Shown piece after piece: positions 40,323 to 48,955 of a DNA stretch of 64,000 nt. The stretch's first letter is position 1, and each line of letters starts with the position of its first letter. The position numbers were made by a program, and so were the translations under genes. The DNA comes from an uncultured Acidobacteriaceae bacterium (GTDB lineage: Bacteria; Acidobacteriota; Terriglobia; Terriglobales; Acidobacteriaceae): assembly GCA_937879855.1 (NCBI GenBank), contig CALFMO010000041.1:1-64000 (forward strand), in the 5' to 3' direction. The notes beneath the pieces are model-generated. The model had not been told where the DNA came from. It saw only the letters and a list, made by a program, of their open reading frames with translations, and made no database searches.

Positions 40323-40841
40323 ATGGCAAAACCGAGCACACAGCACAAATTGGACCGGGTGCGTCCGCCCCGTGTTCAGATTACCTATGATGTCGAGACC
40401 GGAGGCGCGATCGAGATTAAAGAACTGCCCTTCGTCGTCGGCGTACTGGGCGACTTCACGGGGCAACCCGAACAACCACTGCCCAAGCTCAAAGAGCGGC
40501 GCTTTGTCGAGGTCACGCCCGACAACTTCGATTCCGTCCTGGAAAGCATGAAGCCGCATCTTTCGTTCACTGTCGAAAATAAACTGAGCGAAGATTCCAA
40601 TGCCGGCCAGATCAAAGTGGATCTGAGGTTCAAGAGCCTGGAAGACTTTGAACCCGAGCAGGTAGCTCGACAAGTGAAGCCGCTCAAGGAACTGCTCGAC
40701 CTGCGTACGCGACTCAACGATCTTAAGGGCACGCTGCAGACCAACGAGAAACTCGACGAAGCGTTGCTCGACGCCGTAAGCAAGACCGATAAGCTCGACA
40801 AACTCAAGTCCGAAGTCGGGAAGGGAGAACCCAATGCCTGA
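40323..40841 (+). CDS. tssB: T6SS contractile sheath small subunit TssB (VipA)
   Basis: Assembles with TssC into the sheath around the Hcp tube; contraction drives the needle (established). The 172-aa product shows LPFVVGVLGDFTG, RRFVEVTPDNFDSVL, VDLRFKSLEDFEPEQVARQV and LKELLDLRTRLNDL, all family hallmarks, at normal length. The start ATG has GAGGTAGGGAG upstream. Its last 8 bases overlap tssC, so the two subunits are translationally coupled for balanced amounts. Confidence 0.97.
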   Translation: MAKPSTQHKLDRVRPPRVQITYDVETGGAIEIKELPFVVGVLGDFTGQPEQPLPKLKERRFVEVTPDNFDSVLESMKPHLSFTVENKLSEDSNAGQIKVDLRFKSLEDFEPEQVARQVKPLKELLDLRTRLNDLKGTLQTNEKLDEALLDAVSKTDKLDKLKSEVGKGEPNA

Positions 40842-42321
40842 GACGCAGAAAACTACTGGCGGTGCGGCGGTTGTAGAACAGGCCGCGGAGTCGAGTATTC
40901 TCGACCAGATTGTTGAACAGGGACGGTTTAGCGACCCGAGCGCGCGCGAGCGGGGAAAAGGCCTGATCAAGGAATTCGTTGCGCAGGTGTTGGAAGGGTC
41001 GATGAGCCTCGGGCGCGATGCCGACCAGATGATCACTGCCCGCGTGGCGCAAATCGACCATCTCATTTCCCTTCAACTAAACGAGGTCCTGCACAACGCC
41101 CAGTTTCAAAAACTGGAATCCACCTGGCGCGGACTCAAGTATCTGCTCGATCAGTCGGAGACCGGAACCCAACTGAAGATTCGCATTCTGAATGCATCGA
41201 AGAAGGACTTGCTGCGCGATCTGCAGCGGGCACCGGAATTCGACCAGAGCGCAATGTTCAAGAAAGTCTACGAGGAGGAGTACGGTCTCTTCGGCGGCGA
41301 ACCCTTCGGCGCGCTGGTCGGCGATTACGAATTCAGCAAGCATCCTGAAGATTTGGAATTGCTGGAGAAAGTTTCTCAGGTTGCCGCCTCCGCTCACGCT
41401 CCGTTTCTTTCGGCGGCGTCGCCTGAGTTGCTCAACATGGAAAGCTTCACCAACTTGGACCAGCCGCGCGACATCGGCAAGATCTTCGACAGTACCGAGT
41501 ACGCCAAGTGGAAAGGATTCCGCGAGAGCGAGGACTCAAAGTATGTCTGCTTGACGTGCCCGCGGGTTCTGATGCGCTTGCCTTACGGTCGCGACACGGC
41601 CCCGGTCGAGGGCTTCAATTTTGAAGAAGGCGTGGATGGCACGGATCATTCCAAGTACCTCTGGGGCAATTCCGCCTTCGCGCTCGCGTCCAAGATGACT
41701 CAGGCGTTCGCCACGTACGGGTGGTGCGTAGCCATTCGGGGAGTCGAGGGAGGCGGCCTGGTCGACGGACTTCCTTCCCACACTTTCCGCACCGATGAAG
41801 GGGATGTGGCGCTGAAGTGCCCGACTGAAATCGCCATCACCGACCGGCGCGAAAAAGAACTCGCTGATCAGGGGTTGGTCTCGCTGGTGCACTGTAAGGG
41901 CACCGACAAGGCTGCGTTCTTCAGCATCCAGTCGTGCAATAAACCAAAACTTTACGACAGCGATGCGGCCACGGCAAACGCGCGGATTTCGGCGCAACTG
42001 CCCTACATGATGGCCACCTGCCGGTTCGCGCATTATCTGAAAGCGATGATGCGGGACAAGATCGGCGGCTTCATGTCACGCGAGGATTGCTGGCAGTTCC
42101 TGAATCGCTGGATTTCCAAGTATGTGACCGAGGATGATACGGCCACTCAGGCGACCAAGGCCAAGTATCCCCTGCGAGAAGCTCGTATCGATGTGGAAGA
42201 AGTGAAAGGGAAGCCCGGAGTATACCGGGCTGTCGCTTTCCTTCGACCGCATTTCCAACTTGACGAACTTAACGTATCGCTTCGGCTGGTGGCGGAATTA
42301 CCAGCCTCTGCTAAGAAGTAA
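40834..42321 (+). CDS. tssC: T6SS contractile sheath large subunit TssC (VipB)
   Basis: The main sheath protein; its N-terminal helix is the site ClpV grips after contraction (known for the family). The 495-aa protein is complete: SILDQIVEQGRF near the start, LNEVLHNAQFQKLESTWRGL, GALVGDYEF, APFLSAASPELL, VLMRLPYGRDT, YLWGNSAFALA, and the C-terminal ISAQLPYMMATCRFAHYLK with CWQFLNRWISKYV. Overlaps tssB by 8 bases. The 513-aa fusion upstream is a shorter paralogue lacking this C-terminal end. Confidence 0.97.
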   Translation: MPETQKTTGGAAVVEQAAESSILDQIVEQGRFSDPSARERGKGLIKEFVAQVLEGSMSLGRDADQMITARVAQIDHLISLQLNEVLHNAQFQKLESTWRGLKYLLDQSETGTQLKIRILNASKKDLLRDLQRAPEFDQSAMFKKVYEEEYGLFGGEPFGALVGDYEFSKHPEDLELLEKVSQVAASAHAPFLSAASPELLNMESFTNLDQPRDIGKIFDSTEYAKWKGFRESEDSKYVCLTCPRVLMRLPYGRDTAPVEGFNFEEGVDGTDHSKYLWGNSAFALASKMTQAFATYGWCVAIRGVEGGGLVDGLPSHTFRTDEGDVALKCPTEIAITDRREKELADQGLVSLVHCKGTDKAAFFSIQSCNKPKLYDSDAATANARISAQLPYMMATCRFAHYLKAMMRDKIGGFMSREDCWQFLNRWISKYVTEDDTATQATKAKYPLREARIDVEEVKGKPGVYRAVAFLRPHFQLDELNVSLRLVAELPASAKK

Positions 42322-42349
42322 TCGCATGTGGTTTGGCGAACGTTTTAAA

Positions 42350-42371
42350 CAAGGGTTCCAAAGAATCCTTG
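42350..42371 (+). promoter_or_regulatory. Hairpin between tssC and hcp
   Basis: CAAGGGTTC and GAATCCTTG form a 9-bp stem (one G-T pair) with a four-base loop. No T-run follows, so it is more likely an RNA-stabilising or processing hairpin at the 5' end of hcp mRNA than a terminator. Confidence 0.4.
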
Positions 42372-42403
42372 AAATCTGACCGTGTTAACAGGAGGAATCG
42401 CAA

Positions 42404-42889
42404 ATGCCGAGCGACTATTATGTGAAGATAGAGGGTGTAAAAGGGGAAACGAAGGCTGAAGGAATGGCAGACCATATCGAACTGGAAAGCTTTTCCTTCG
42501 GCGCCTCGAACCCCGCCGACGTAAAGGGCGGAGGCCTCGCGGCCGGCCGGCCTTCCTTGTCCGATTTCAGCTTCACTTGCGCCTTGGACTCCGCAAGCCC
42601 TTTTATTCTGAAAAACCTTTACAACGGGATGCATATCGATAAAACCACCTTCACCGGACGCAAGACCGGCGGTAAAGGAACCCCCGAAAAGTATTTAGAG
42701 GTCACAATGACGAACTGCTTCGTGACCAACCATAGTATTGGCGGGGGGTCTCAAGGCACTCCGTCCCAGAGTGTCAGCATCGCGTACGAGCAGATCAAGT
42801 ACGAGTACTTCGCGCAAAATACGAAGACGGGTGGTTTCACGAGCGCAGGCATCGCAACCTACGACACCACCAAAGTGCAGCAAACATAG
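42404..42889 (+). CDS. hcp: T6SS tube protein Hcp (TssD)
   Basis: Forms stacked hexameric rings that make the inner tube and carry small effectors. The 161-aa sequence has the Hcp pattern: DYYVKIEGVKGETKAEGM, IELESFSFGASNP, a glycine-rich loop, DFSFTCALDSASPFILKNL, YLEVTMTNCFVTNHSIG and SVSIAYEQIKYEY. A strong AGGAGG site precedes ATG 42404. Hairpins on both sides (42350-42371 and 42907-42954) set it apart as its own mRNA segment, as expected for the most abundant T6SS product (inference). Confidence 0.97.
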   Translation: MPSDYYVKIEGVKGETKAEGMADHIELESFSFGASNPADVKGGGLAAGRPSLSDFSFTCALDSASPFILKNLYNGMHIDKTTFTGRKTGGKGTPEKYLEVTMTNCFVTNHSIGGGSQGTPSQSVSIAYEQIKYEYFAQNTKTGGFTSAGIATYDTTKVQQT

Positions 42890-42906
42890 TCTGTCCGTAA
42901 CGAATC

Positions 42907-42954
42907 TGCAGGCACCTCCGCAACCGTAATTTTGGCTGGAGCGGGGTGCCTGCA
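42907..42954 (+). terminator. Stable hairpin after hcp
   Basis: TGCAGGCACC (42907-42916) and GGTGCCTGCA (42945-42954) form a perfect 10-bp stem. No T-run follows, so full termination is doubtful; it may protect the 3' end of hcp mRNA or attenuate read-through. Confidence 0.45.
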
Positions 42955-43047
42955 TGATGTACAGCAACTTCCGGGCGGAAGCGTCCCTTTCCTCTCGAAC
43001 AAGTGGGAGTTGTTGGCAGAATTCATTCCAGGGTCGTGGGTGCGTCG

Positions 43048-43767
43048 ATGAATCCACAAGAACTTTACCGAGCGGGCCGGCTGACGGATGCGATCAAGGC
43101 TTTGAGCGCTGAGTTGCGGGATAATCCTACGGACAATCGCCAGCGGACTTTTCTCTTCGAATTGCTTTGCTTTGCCGGCGAATACGAGCGCGCCGACAAG
43201 CAACTCGAAGTATTGGCGCAGGCCGGACCTTCCAGTGAGTTGGGTGTTCTGCTTTACCGCAGCGCTTTGTATGCGGAGCGCCAGCGCCACGACTTGTTCG
43301 AGCGAGGGGAACTTCCAGAAGAAAAAGATGGTGATTCCAGCCGCGCAGGGATGGTGAACGGCAATGCGTTCAGCTCTTTCTCCGACGCCGATCCCAGAAC
43401 AGGAGCGCGGCTCGAGATTTTTGCCGCCGGAAACTACTTGCTGCTTCCACTCGAACATGTAGCCTCCATTCAGATCCCGGCGCCGCAACGGCTGAGAGAT
43501 CTTCTGTGGACACCAGCGGCCGTGCGCACCACGCCGTCGTTCAAAGGAACCGAATTGGGAGAAGTGTTGCTTCCAGTGCTGGCTCCTTTCTCGTGGAAGC
43601 ATCCGGACGAAGCCGTGCGCCTTGGACGCGTCACCGTTTGGGAAAAATCCGAAGGTTCCGACTACGAAGTTCCGTTTGGCCAAAAGATGTGGCAGGTCGA
43701 CGAAGAAGAAATCCCATTTCTCGAACTGCGAGCGCTCGAGTTCAACCCAGCATCCGTAGCCGCTTGA
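43048..43767 (+). CDS. tagJ: T6SS accessory protein TagJ (ImpE)
   Basis: In some T6SS, TagJ binds the TssB N-terminus and helps sheath dynamics with ClpV (family knowledge). The 239-aa product opens with the typical ELYRAGRLTDAIKALSAEL and ERADKQLEVLAQ repeat region, followed by the ImpE core: ARLEIFAAGNYLLLPLEHV, RLRDLLWTPA, GEVLLPVLAPFS and LELRALEF. I chose ATG 43048 since family members start just before the ELYRAGR motif; an upstream GTG (43003) exists. Between hcp and tssA. Confidence 0.93.
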   Translation: MNPQELYRAGRLTDAIKALSAELRDNPTDNRQRTFLFELLCFAGEYERADKQLEVLAQAGPSSELGVLLYRSALYAERQRHDLFERGELPEEKDGDSSRAGMVNGNAFSSFSDADPRTGARLEIFAAGNYLLLPLEHVASIQIPAPQRLRDLLWTPAAVRTTPSFKGTELGEVLLPVLAPFSWKHPDEAVRLGRVTVWEKSEGSDYEVPFGQKMWQVDEEEIPFLELRALEFNPASVAA

Positions 43768-43774
43768 CCTAATC

Positions 43775-45583
43775 ATGCCTTTTCCCGACGATCTCCTGAA
43801 ACCTATTGAGGGCCCGAATCCCAGTGGCGTCAACCTGCGCTACGACCCGGTGTACGACAAAATAAAAGAGGCGCGCCGAGAGGAGGATCAGCCTCCGCCG
43901 GGAATGACCGAACGTGATCGCAAGTTGGCCGACAACCCACTTGTCATAAAACTCACCACCGATCTGCTCACCAAAAAAACGAAAGACCTTCAGCTAGCCG
44001 CGTGGTTTACTGAGGCATCGCTGAAGCAGAAGGGCTTTACGGGATTGAAGGACGGGTTGGGATTGTGTTGTGGCCTCGTCGAAAATTTTTGGGAAACGGT
44101 TTACCCGGAACTCGAAGATGGGGACGCACAATCGCGCGGCGCTCCGCTTGGCTTCGTGGGAACGAAGCTTGAGATCCCGCTGAAGCTGGTCCCCATCGTG
44201 GACAAGGCGGGCTATAGCTTACTGGACTATCAGCAGGCCCGCGAGACAGGCTACGAAGACCAGGCAAAGACTGACGAGGCCAAAAAGAAGCGCGCCATCC
44301 TGGTCAACGAAGGCAAGCTTACGCCGGAAGCTTTCGATAAGGCCTTTGAGGAGACACCGAAAAAGTTTTATGCGCAGGCTGAACAGGATCTTGACGGCTG
44401 CCTGCAAACGCTCGCGCAGTTGAAAAAAATCTGTGACGAGAAGTTTGGCGATGACGGTCCGTCATTTGGTCCGCTGAAGTCCTCGCTCGACTTAGCCCGC
44501 CACTCCATCCACGGCTTGCTGCAGAAAAAGCGCGAGAAGGAACCCGACCCGGTCGCACCCGTCGCAACTGCGGGAAATGCTGTCGAAGGGGAAGCGCCAG
44601 CGGAAGCCGCCGGTCCGGTGCGCACAGGCGTTCTGATTTCGGTTGAAACTTCTTCGGAGCCGCCAGACCGTGTAGATGCGATTCGTAAAATCGCCGAGGC
44701 AGCGGCCTATCTGCGACGGCGCGAACCCACCAGCCCAGCTTCGTACTTAATGCTGCGGGGGCTGCGTTGGGGAGAACTGCGAGCGGCAATTGACCTGGCC
44801 GACCCGACGCGCCTTGAAGCTCCGCCCACTGAACTTCGTCGCCATCTGAAGCGGCTATTGCTCGACAAAAAATACGAAGCGTTGCTGGAGGCTGCCGAAA
44901 ATGCAATGGCGCTGCCTTGCAGCCGCGCGTGGCTTGATCTGCAGCGTTTCGTCGTGGAGGCGTGCGATGCCTTGGGCAGCGGATACGAAGCGATCGCCCG
45001 CGCGATTCGTTCAGAACTGAAAGCTCTCATTGCAGATATTCCGCAACTGCTCGACGCAACATTGATGGACGAAACTCCGGCTGCCAACGCGGAAACACGC
45101 GCGTGGCTTGTGTCTTTGACCCAGGCACCGTCGGAGCAAGCACCCGCTCCTGAAGCGCCGCTCCGAGTCTCGCCCAGTTCCAACGGGACTGGATCGAGAT
45201 GGCCGGGGCAGCAAACCGATGCTTACACATTGGCGCTGCAAGCATTACGGGACGGCCAGGAGCGCAAGGCCTTCGAAATCCTGCAGCAGGATATAGCGCG
45301 CAAACGTTCTGGACGAGAGCGCTTCCGCCGGCGGATGCAACTGGTGGAGATTTGCGCTTCCGCCAACAAGGCCAACGTCGCGCAGCCGATTCTGGAGGAT
45401 TTGGCCCAGGCAATCGAGAACCACAAGCTGGATGATTGGGAAGATCCTGGCGTGGTTGCTGGCGCTCTGGCGACCATCATGAAGATGAGCACCAGGATTC
45501 AGGAAGACCGAGGTGAACGGCAAAAACTATTTGAGCGCATCTGCCGGCTGGATCCGGCGCAGGCGTTGGAAAATGGGGAGTAA
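43775..45583 (+). CDS. tssA: T6SS protein TssA (long form)
   Basis: TssA guides baseplate assembly and sheath growth. The 602-aa protein has the ImpA N-terminal domain (PIEGPNPSGVNLRYDPVYDKI; DLQLAAWFTEASLKQKGFTG; VENFWETVYPELED). A Glu/Ala-rich linker follows at about 265-290. The middle and C-terminal parts (AAAYLRRREPTSPASYLMLRGLRW, ERFRRRMQLVEIC) resemble the long TssA class with a VasJ-type end. Starts 7 bases after tagJ and ends 3 bases before tssE, so it is tightly within the operon. Confidence 0.93.
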   Translation: MPFPDDLLKPIEGPNPSGVNLRYDPVYDKIKEARREEDQPPPGMTERDRKLADNPLVIKLTTDLLTKKTKDLQLAAWFTEASLKQKGFTGLKDGLGLCCGLVENFWETVYPELEDGDAQSRGAPLGFVGTKLEIPLKLVPIVDKAGYSLLDYQQARETGYEDQAKTDEAKKKRAILVNEGKLTPEAFDKAFEETPKKFYAQAEQDLDGCLQTLAQLKKICDEKFGDDGPSFGPLKSSLDLARHSIHGLLQKKREKEPDPVAPVATAGNAVEGEAPAEAAGPVRTGVLISVETSSEPPDRVDAIRKIAEAAAYLRRREPTSPASYLMLRGLRWGELRAAIDLADPTRLEAPPTELRRHLKRLLLDKKYEALLEAAENAMALPCSRAWLDLQRFVVEACDALGSGYEAIARAIRSELKALIADIPQLLDATLMDETPAANAETRAWLVSLTQAPSEQAPAPEAPLRVSPSSNGTGSRWPGQQTDAYTLALQALRDGQERKAFEILQQDIARKRSGRERFRRRMQLVEICASANKANVAQPILEDLAQAIENHKLDDWEDPGVVAGALATIMKMSTRIQEDRGERQKLFERICRLDPAQALENGE

Positions 45584-45586
45584 GTC

Positions 45587-46084
45587 ATGCCCAAACGAGA
45601 TGCCACCGGCCCCGTTACGCTCTCGGTGCTGGACCGCCTCATCGATCGCGATCCCAAGAGCCGTTCTGAAATCCCTCTATCTCGCTCCCAGTCCTTGCGT
45701 GAATTGAAGCTGGCTTTGAAGCGCGATCTGGAATGGTTGTTTAATACCAGAAAAACAATCGATCCTTCTCCTGACACCGCACGCGAGACCGTCCGCTCGG
45801 TTTATCACTACGGACTCGAGGACATATCTTCGAGATCGGTTTTTTCGAGTCGCGACCATGGCGACCTGGTGCGAGAGATGGAATCAGTCATTGCCATTTT
45901 CGAACCTCGTTTGAAACGCGCCCGGGTACGAATGGAACGGGAGGAGGGCGGTTTTCGAGCATTGAAGTTCGTGATTGAAGGATTACTCTGCATGGACCCG
46001 GCGCCTGAACCGGTTCGGTTCGACACGGTCCTGGAACTGGGCAAGGGCGAGTACGAAATCAAGGGAGCCGATCTTGCGAAATGA
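45587..46084 (+). CDS. tssE: T6SS baseplate protein TssE (gp25-like)
   Basis: A phage gp25-like wedge protein that starts sheath polymerisation. The 165-aa product contains SVLDRLIDRDP, SLRELKLALKRDLEWLFNTR, SVYHYGLEDISS and a central ESVIAIFEPRLKRARVRM helix followed by the gp25 beta sheet (LKFVIEGLLCM, VRFDTVLELGKGEY). All key segments are there. Its end overlaps the start of tssF. Confidence 0.95.
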   Translation: MPKRDATGPVTLSVLDRLIDRDPKSRSEIPLSRSQSLRELKLALKRDLEWLFNTRKTIDPSPDTARETVRSVYHYGLEDISSRSVFSSRDHGDLVREMESVIAIFEPRLKRARVRMEREEGGFRALKFVIEGLLCMDPAPEPVRFDTVLELGKGEYEIKGADLAK

Positions 46085-47906
46085 GCTGAGAAATTATTAC
46101 GAAAGCGAGCTCACCTTTTTGCGCCAGACCGGGGCGGAGTTCGCCGATAAATATCCCAAGATCGCCTCGCGCCTGCTGTTGGAGCCCGATCGCTGCGAAG
46201 ACCCGCACGTGGAGCGGATGCTGGAAGCCTTTGCCTTGCTGGCAGCGCGGGTTCACCTGCGCATCGACGACGACTTTCCCCAGATTACGGAAGCGCTACT
46301 CAATATCCTCTACCCCCACTATCTGCGCCCTGTGCCGTCGATGTCGGTGGCGCAGTTTCATACCGATGCGGAGCAAGGCAAACTCACCAGCAGCCTCCAG
46401 ATTCCCAAAGGAACTGTTCTTTACTCACGTCCAGTTGAAGGAGTGCCCTGCAAGTTCCGCACTTCCTACGATGTGACGCTGTGGCCGTTCAAGGTTTCGC
46501 AGGCGCAATGGATGACGCCTGATCGCGTTCGCCCTGCATTACGCGCGTCTGAAGCTGCAGTCCTGCGCGTCGAACTCGAATGCTTCCCGGACGTTTCCTT
46601 CGACAAACTTGACCTCGAGACCCTTGGCTTTTATCTGAACGGCGAGAGCGCCGTTGTCCACGGTCTGTACGAGCTTTTGTGCAGAAATTGCGTGCGGATT
46701 TTGGTGCGCGATCCCGCCAACCCAAAAGCGCCTGTGCGCGAACTTCCCGTGCGGAATCTGCAGCCCATGGGCTTTGGGGAAGCAGAAGATGTGCTGCCCT
46801 ATCCGCGGCGTTCCTTCGTGGGATACCGGCTACTGCAGGAATACTTCGCGTTTCCAGAAAAATTCTTCTTCATGAGCCTGAAAGGACTCTCGGAGCTGCA
46901 GCGGGCCGGGCTCAAGTCGAAAGCCGAGCTTTTGTTTCTAATTTCACCCTTTGAGCAGGATGGCCGCCATCAGCGCCTGGAAGTTGCGGTGAATGCGAAG
47001 ACCCTGCGCCTGGGATGCACGCCCATCATTAACTTGTTCAGCCAAACCGCGGAACCGATCCTGGTCGACCAGACGCGATATCAGTATCCGATCGTGCCCG
47101 ACGCACGACGCCGCCAGACCATGGAAATTTATTCGGTGGACGAGGTCGTCAGCACCGACGCGGAAACGCATGAGACGGTAACCTACCAGCCGCTCTATTC
47201 CGAGCGACACGCCGTACAAGGCAGTACCCCGGCGTACTGGTATATTAGCCGCCAAGTTTCCACGCGCAAGGGCGATGAAGGAACGGATGTTTTTCTTTCG
47301 TTGGTCGATCTCTCGGCTCGCCCCATGCAACTCGACTATGACACCGTGACGGTGCGCTGCAACTGCACTAACCGCGATCTGGTTACGCGCTTGCCGTTCG
47401 GCAGCGAGAATGGTGATTTCGAAATGACTGGAGGGGCGGCCATCAAGCGCATCATCGCGCTGCACAAGCCCACCCGCACGCTGCGGCCTCCGCTCGATGG
47501 AAAGACGCTGTGGTCGCTGATTTCGCAGCTCTCGCTGAACTATCTTTCCATAGTGAATGACGGCAGAGAAGCGCTGCAGAAGATACTCGAGCTTTACGAT
47601 TTTTCCGATTCGCCGGAGACCAAGAAACAGATTGGCGGAATCACCAACGTCGCCGCGCGCCGGCATTTTACGCGTGTGCTCTCCGAACACGGCATCGGTT
47701 TTGCGCGGGGCACGCGGGTGGAGATCGAGTTCGATGAAGAGCAGTTCAGCGGGGGCGGCGCTTATCTGTTCGCCAGCGTCCTCGAGAAATTTCTCGGCCT
47801 GTACGTGTCGATGAATAGTTTTAGCCAACTGGTGGCGCGGAGCCGCCAGCGGAAGGAGCCGCTAGAAGAGTGGGCACCGAGAGCAGGACAATCAGTTCTG
47901 ATCTAA
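46074..47906 (+). CDS. tssF: T6SS baseplate protein TssF
   Basis: TssF and TssG form the baseplate wedge core. The frame is open upstream to about 45975, but the family begins at LRNYYESELTFLRQTGAEFA. The TTG at 46074, with AAGGGAG upstream, fits and gives 610 aa with an 11-base overlap with tssE. Features: YPKIASRLLL, PHVERMLEAFALLAARV, ALLNILYPHYLRPVPSM, FCTYDV-like strands, FYLNGES, and a C-terminal LEKFLGLYVSMNSFSQLV. Length is normal. A TTG start may tune its level down relative to tssE. Confidence 0.94.
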   Translation: MRNELRNYYESELTFLRQTGAEFADKYPKIASRLLLEPDRCEDPHVERMLEAFALLAARVHLRIDDDFPQITEALLNILYPHYLRPVPSMSVAQFHTDAEQGKLTSSLQIPKGTVLYSRPVEGVPCKFRTSYDVTLWPFKVSQAQWMTPDRVRPALRASEAAVLRVELECFPDVSFDKLDLETLGFYLNGESAVVHGLYELLCRNCVRILVRDPANPKAPVRELPVRNLQPMGFGEAEDVLPYPRRSFVGYRLLQEYFAFPEKFFFMSLKGLSELQRAGLKSKAELLFLISPFEQDGRHQRLEVAVNAKTLRLGCTPIINLFSQTAEPILVDQTRYQYPIVPDARRRQTMEIYSVDEVVSTDAETHETVTYQPLYSERHAVQGSTPAYWYISRQVSTRKGDEGTDVFLSLVDLSARPMQLDYDTVTVRCNCTNRDLVTRLPFGSENGDFEMTGGAAIKRIIALHKPTRTLRPPLDGKTLWSLISQLSLNYLSIVNDGREALQKILELYDFSDSPETKKQIGGITNVAARRHFTRVLSEHGIGFARGTRVEIEFDEEQFSGGGAYLFASVLEKFLGLYVSMNSFSQLVARSRQRKEPLEEWAPRAGQSVLI

Positions 47907-48955
47907 CCGCTACTGAAGTCGGTGAGAAGCTCCAGCGCGAGCCGTTCTCTTTTGACTTCTTCCAGGCCGTGCGTCTGCTCGAAAGACTTCTTCCGGAGCG
48001 GACATCGGTGGGCCGGTTCGCGCATCCTGAAACTGAAGTCGCGCGTTTTGGTGTTCATCCCTCGCTTGCGTTTCCCGCCAGCCAGATTCAGGCAATGGAC
48101 AACCCTGAAAACGGTCCGGTGAAGATGACCGTGAATTTCATGGGAATGACCGGTCCGGAGGGCGTTCTCCCGAATCCGTACACCTCGCTCATCATCGAAA
48201 GGTTGCGCGCCGCTGACTCCTCGCCGCGAGACTTCCTGGATATTTTTCATCACCGGATCATCTCGCTGTTCTATCGCGCGTGGAGAAAATACCGCTTCGA
48301 TGTGGCCTGCGAGCAGGACGAGCGCGATCGTTTTTCTCGTCATTTGCTCAGCCTGCTGGGACTAGGCAGCGATGGATTGCGCGATCGCCAGACCATCTCC
48401 GACGAGACGCTGATTTATTATTCCGGGTTGCTTGCGCAACGGCCGCGCACTGCCCAAGCCTTGCAGCAGATTCTCGCGGATTATTTTGAAGTGCCGGTGC
48501 AGATCGAACAATTCGCAGGCGCTTGGTATCGTCTTGATCCAGAGACGCAGTGCAGCCTCTCGGAGACAGGAAGCGATAGTGGCGAGCTCGGTTTCGGCGC
48601 AGTCGTAGGTGATGAGGTCTGGGACCAGCAGTCCAAGGTGCGCATCGTTTTGGGTCCCTTGGCGCTGGAACGCTATGTCGATTTCCTGCCTGACGGGCAA
48701 GCATGGGAGCCGTTGCGGGCGTGGGTAAAGTTTTTTTCCAACGATGAGTGGGATTTCGAAGTAAAGCTGATTCTTGAACGCCAGCAGGTTCCGGCTTGCA
48801 CCTTGGGAGCGGACGGCGCATCTGGCCCGCAATTGGGCTGGGTGTCGTGGGTAAAATCCGCGCCCTTCCGTCGTGATCCGGACGACACCGTGCTGGCGCT
48901 TGATACAGCACAAGGGGGATGTGATGAATCTGAAGTCGCTGATCGGCAAACTTAA
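47870..48955 (+). CDS. tssG: T6SS baseplate protein TssG
   Basis: Partner of TssF in the wedge complex. The 361-aa protein has FDFFQAVRLLERLLPER, the AFPASQI strand, VNFMGMTGPEGVLPNPYT, FLDIFHHRIISLFYRAWRKY and the late LGPLALERYVDFLPDG, all TssG hallmarks. Start GTG 47870 lies inside the end of tssF (37-base overlap), and its own end overlaps clpV. The last 25 residues are poorly conserved. Confidence 0.94.
   Translation: MGTESRTISSDLTATEVGEKLQREPFSFDFFQAVRLLERLLPERTSVGRFAHPETEVARFGVHPSLAFPASQIQAMDNPENGPVKMTVNFMGMTGPEGVLPNPYTSLIIERLRAADSSPRDFLDIFHHRIISLFYRAWRKYRFDVACEQDERDRFSRHLLSLLGLGSDGLRDRQTISDETLIYYSGLLAQRPRTAQALQQILADYFEVPVQIEQFAGAWYRLDPETQCSLSETGSDSGELGFGAVVGDEVWDQQSKVRIVLGPLALERYVDFLPDGQAWEPLRAWVKFFSNDEWDFEVKLILERQQVPACTLGADGASGPQLGWVSWVKSAPFRRDPDDTVLALDTAQGGCDESEVADRQT

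Noticed and set aside
45975..46073. Upstream ATG as the start of tssF
   Set aside because: It would lie inside tssE with non-conserved residues. The TTG at 46074 has a ribosome binding site and matches the family N-terminus.
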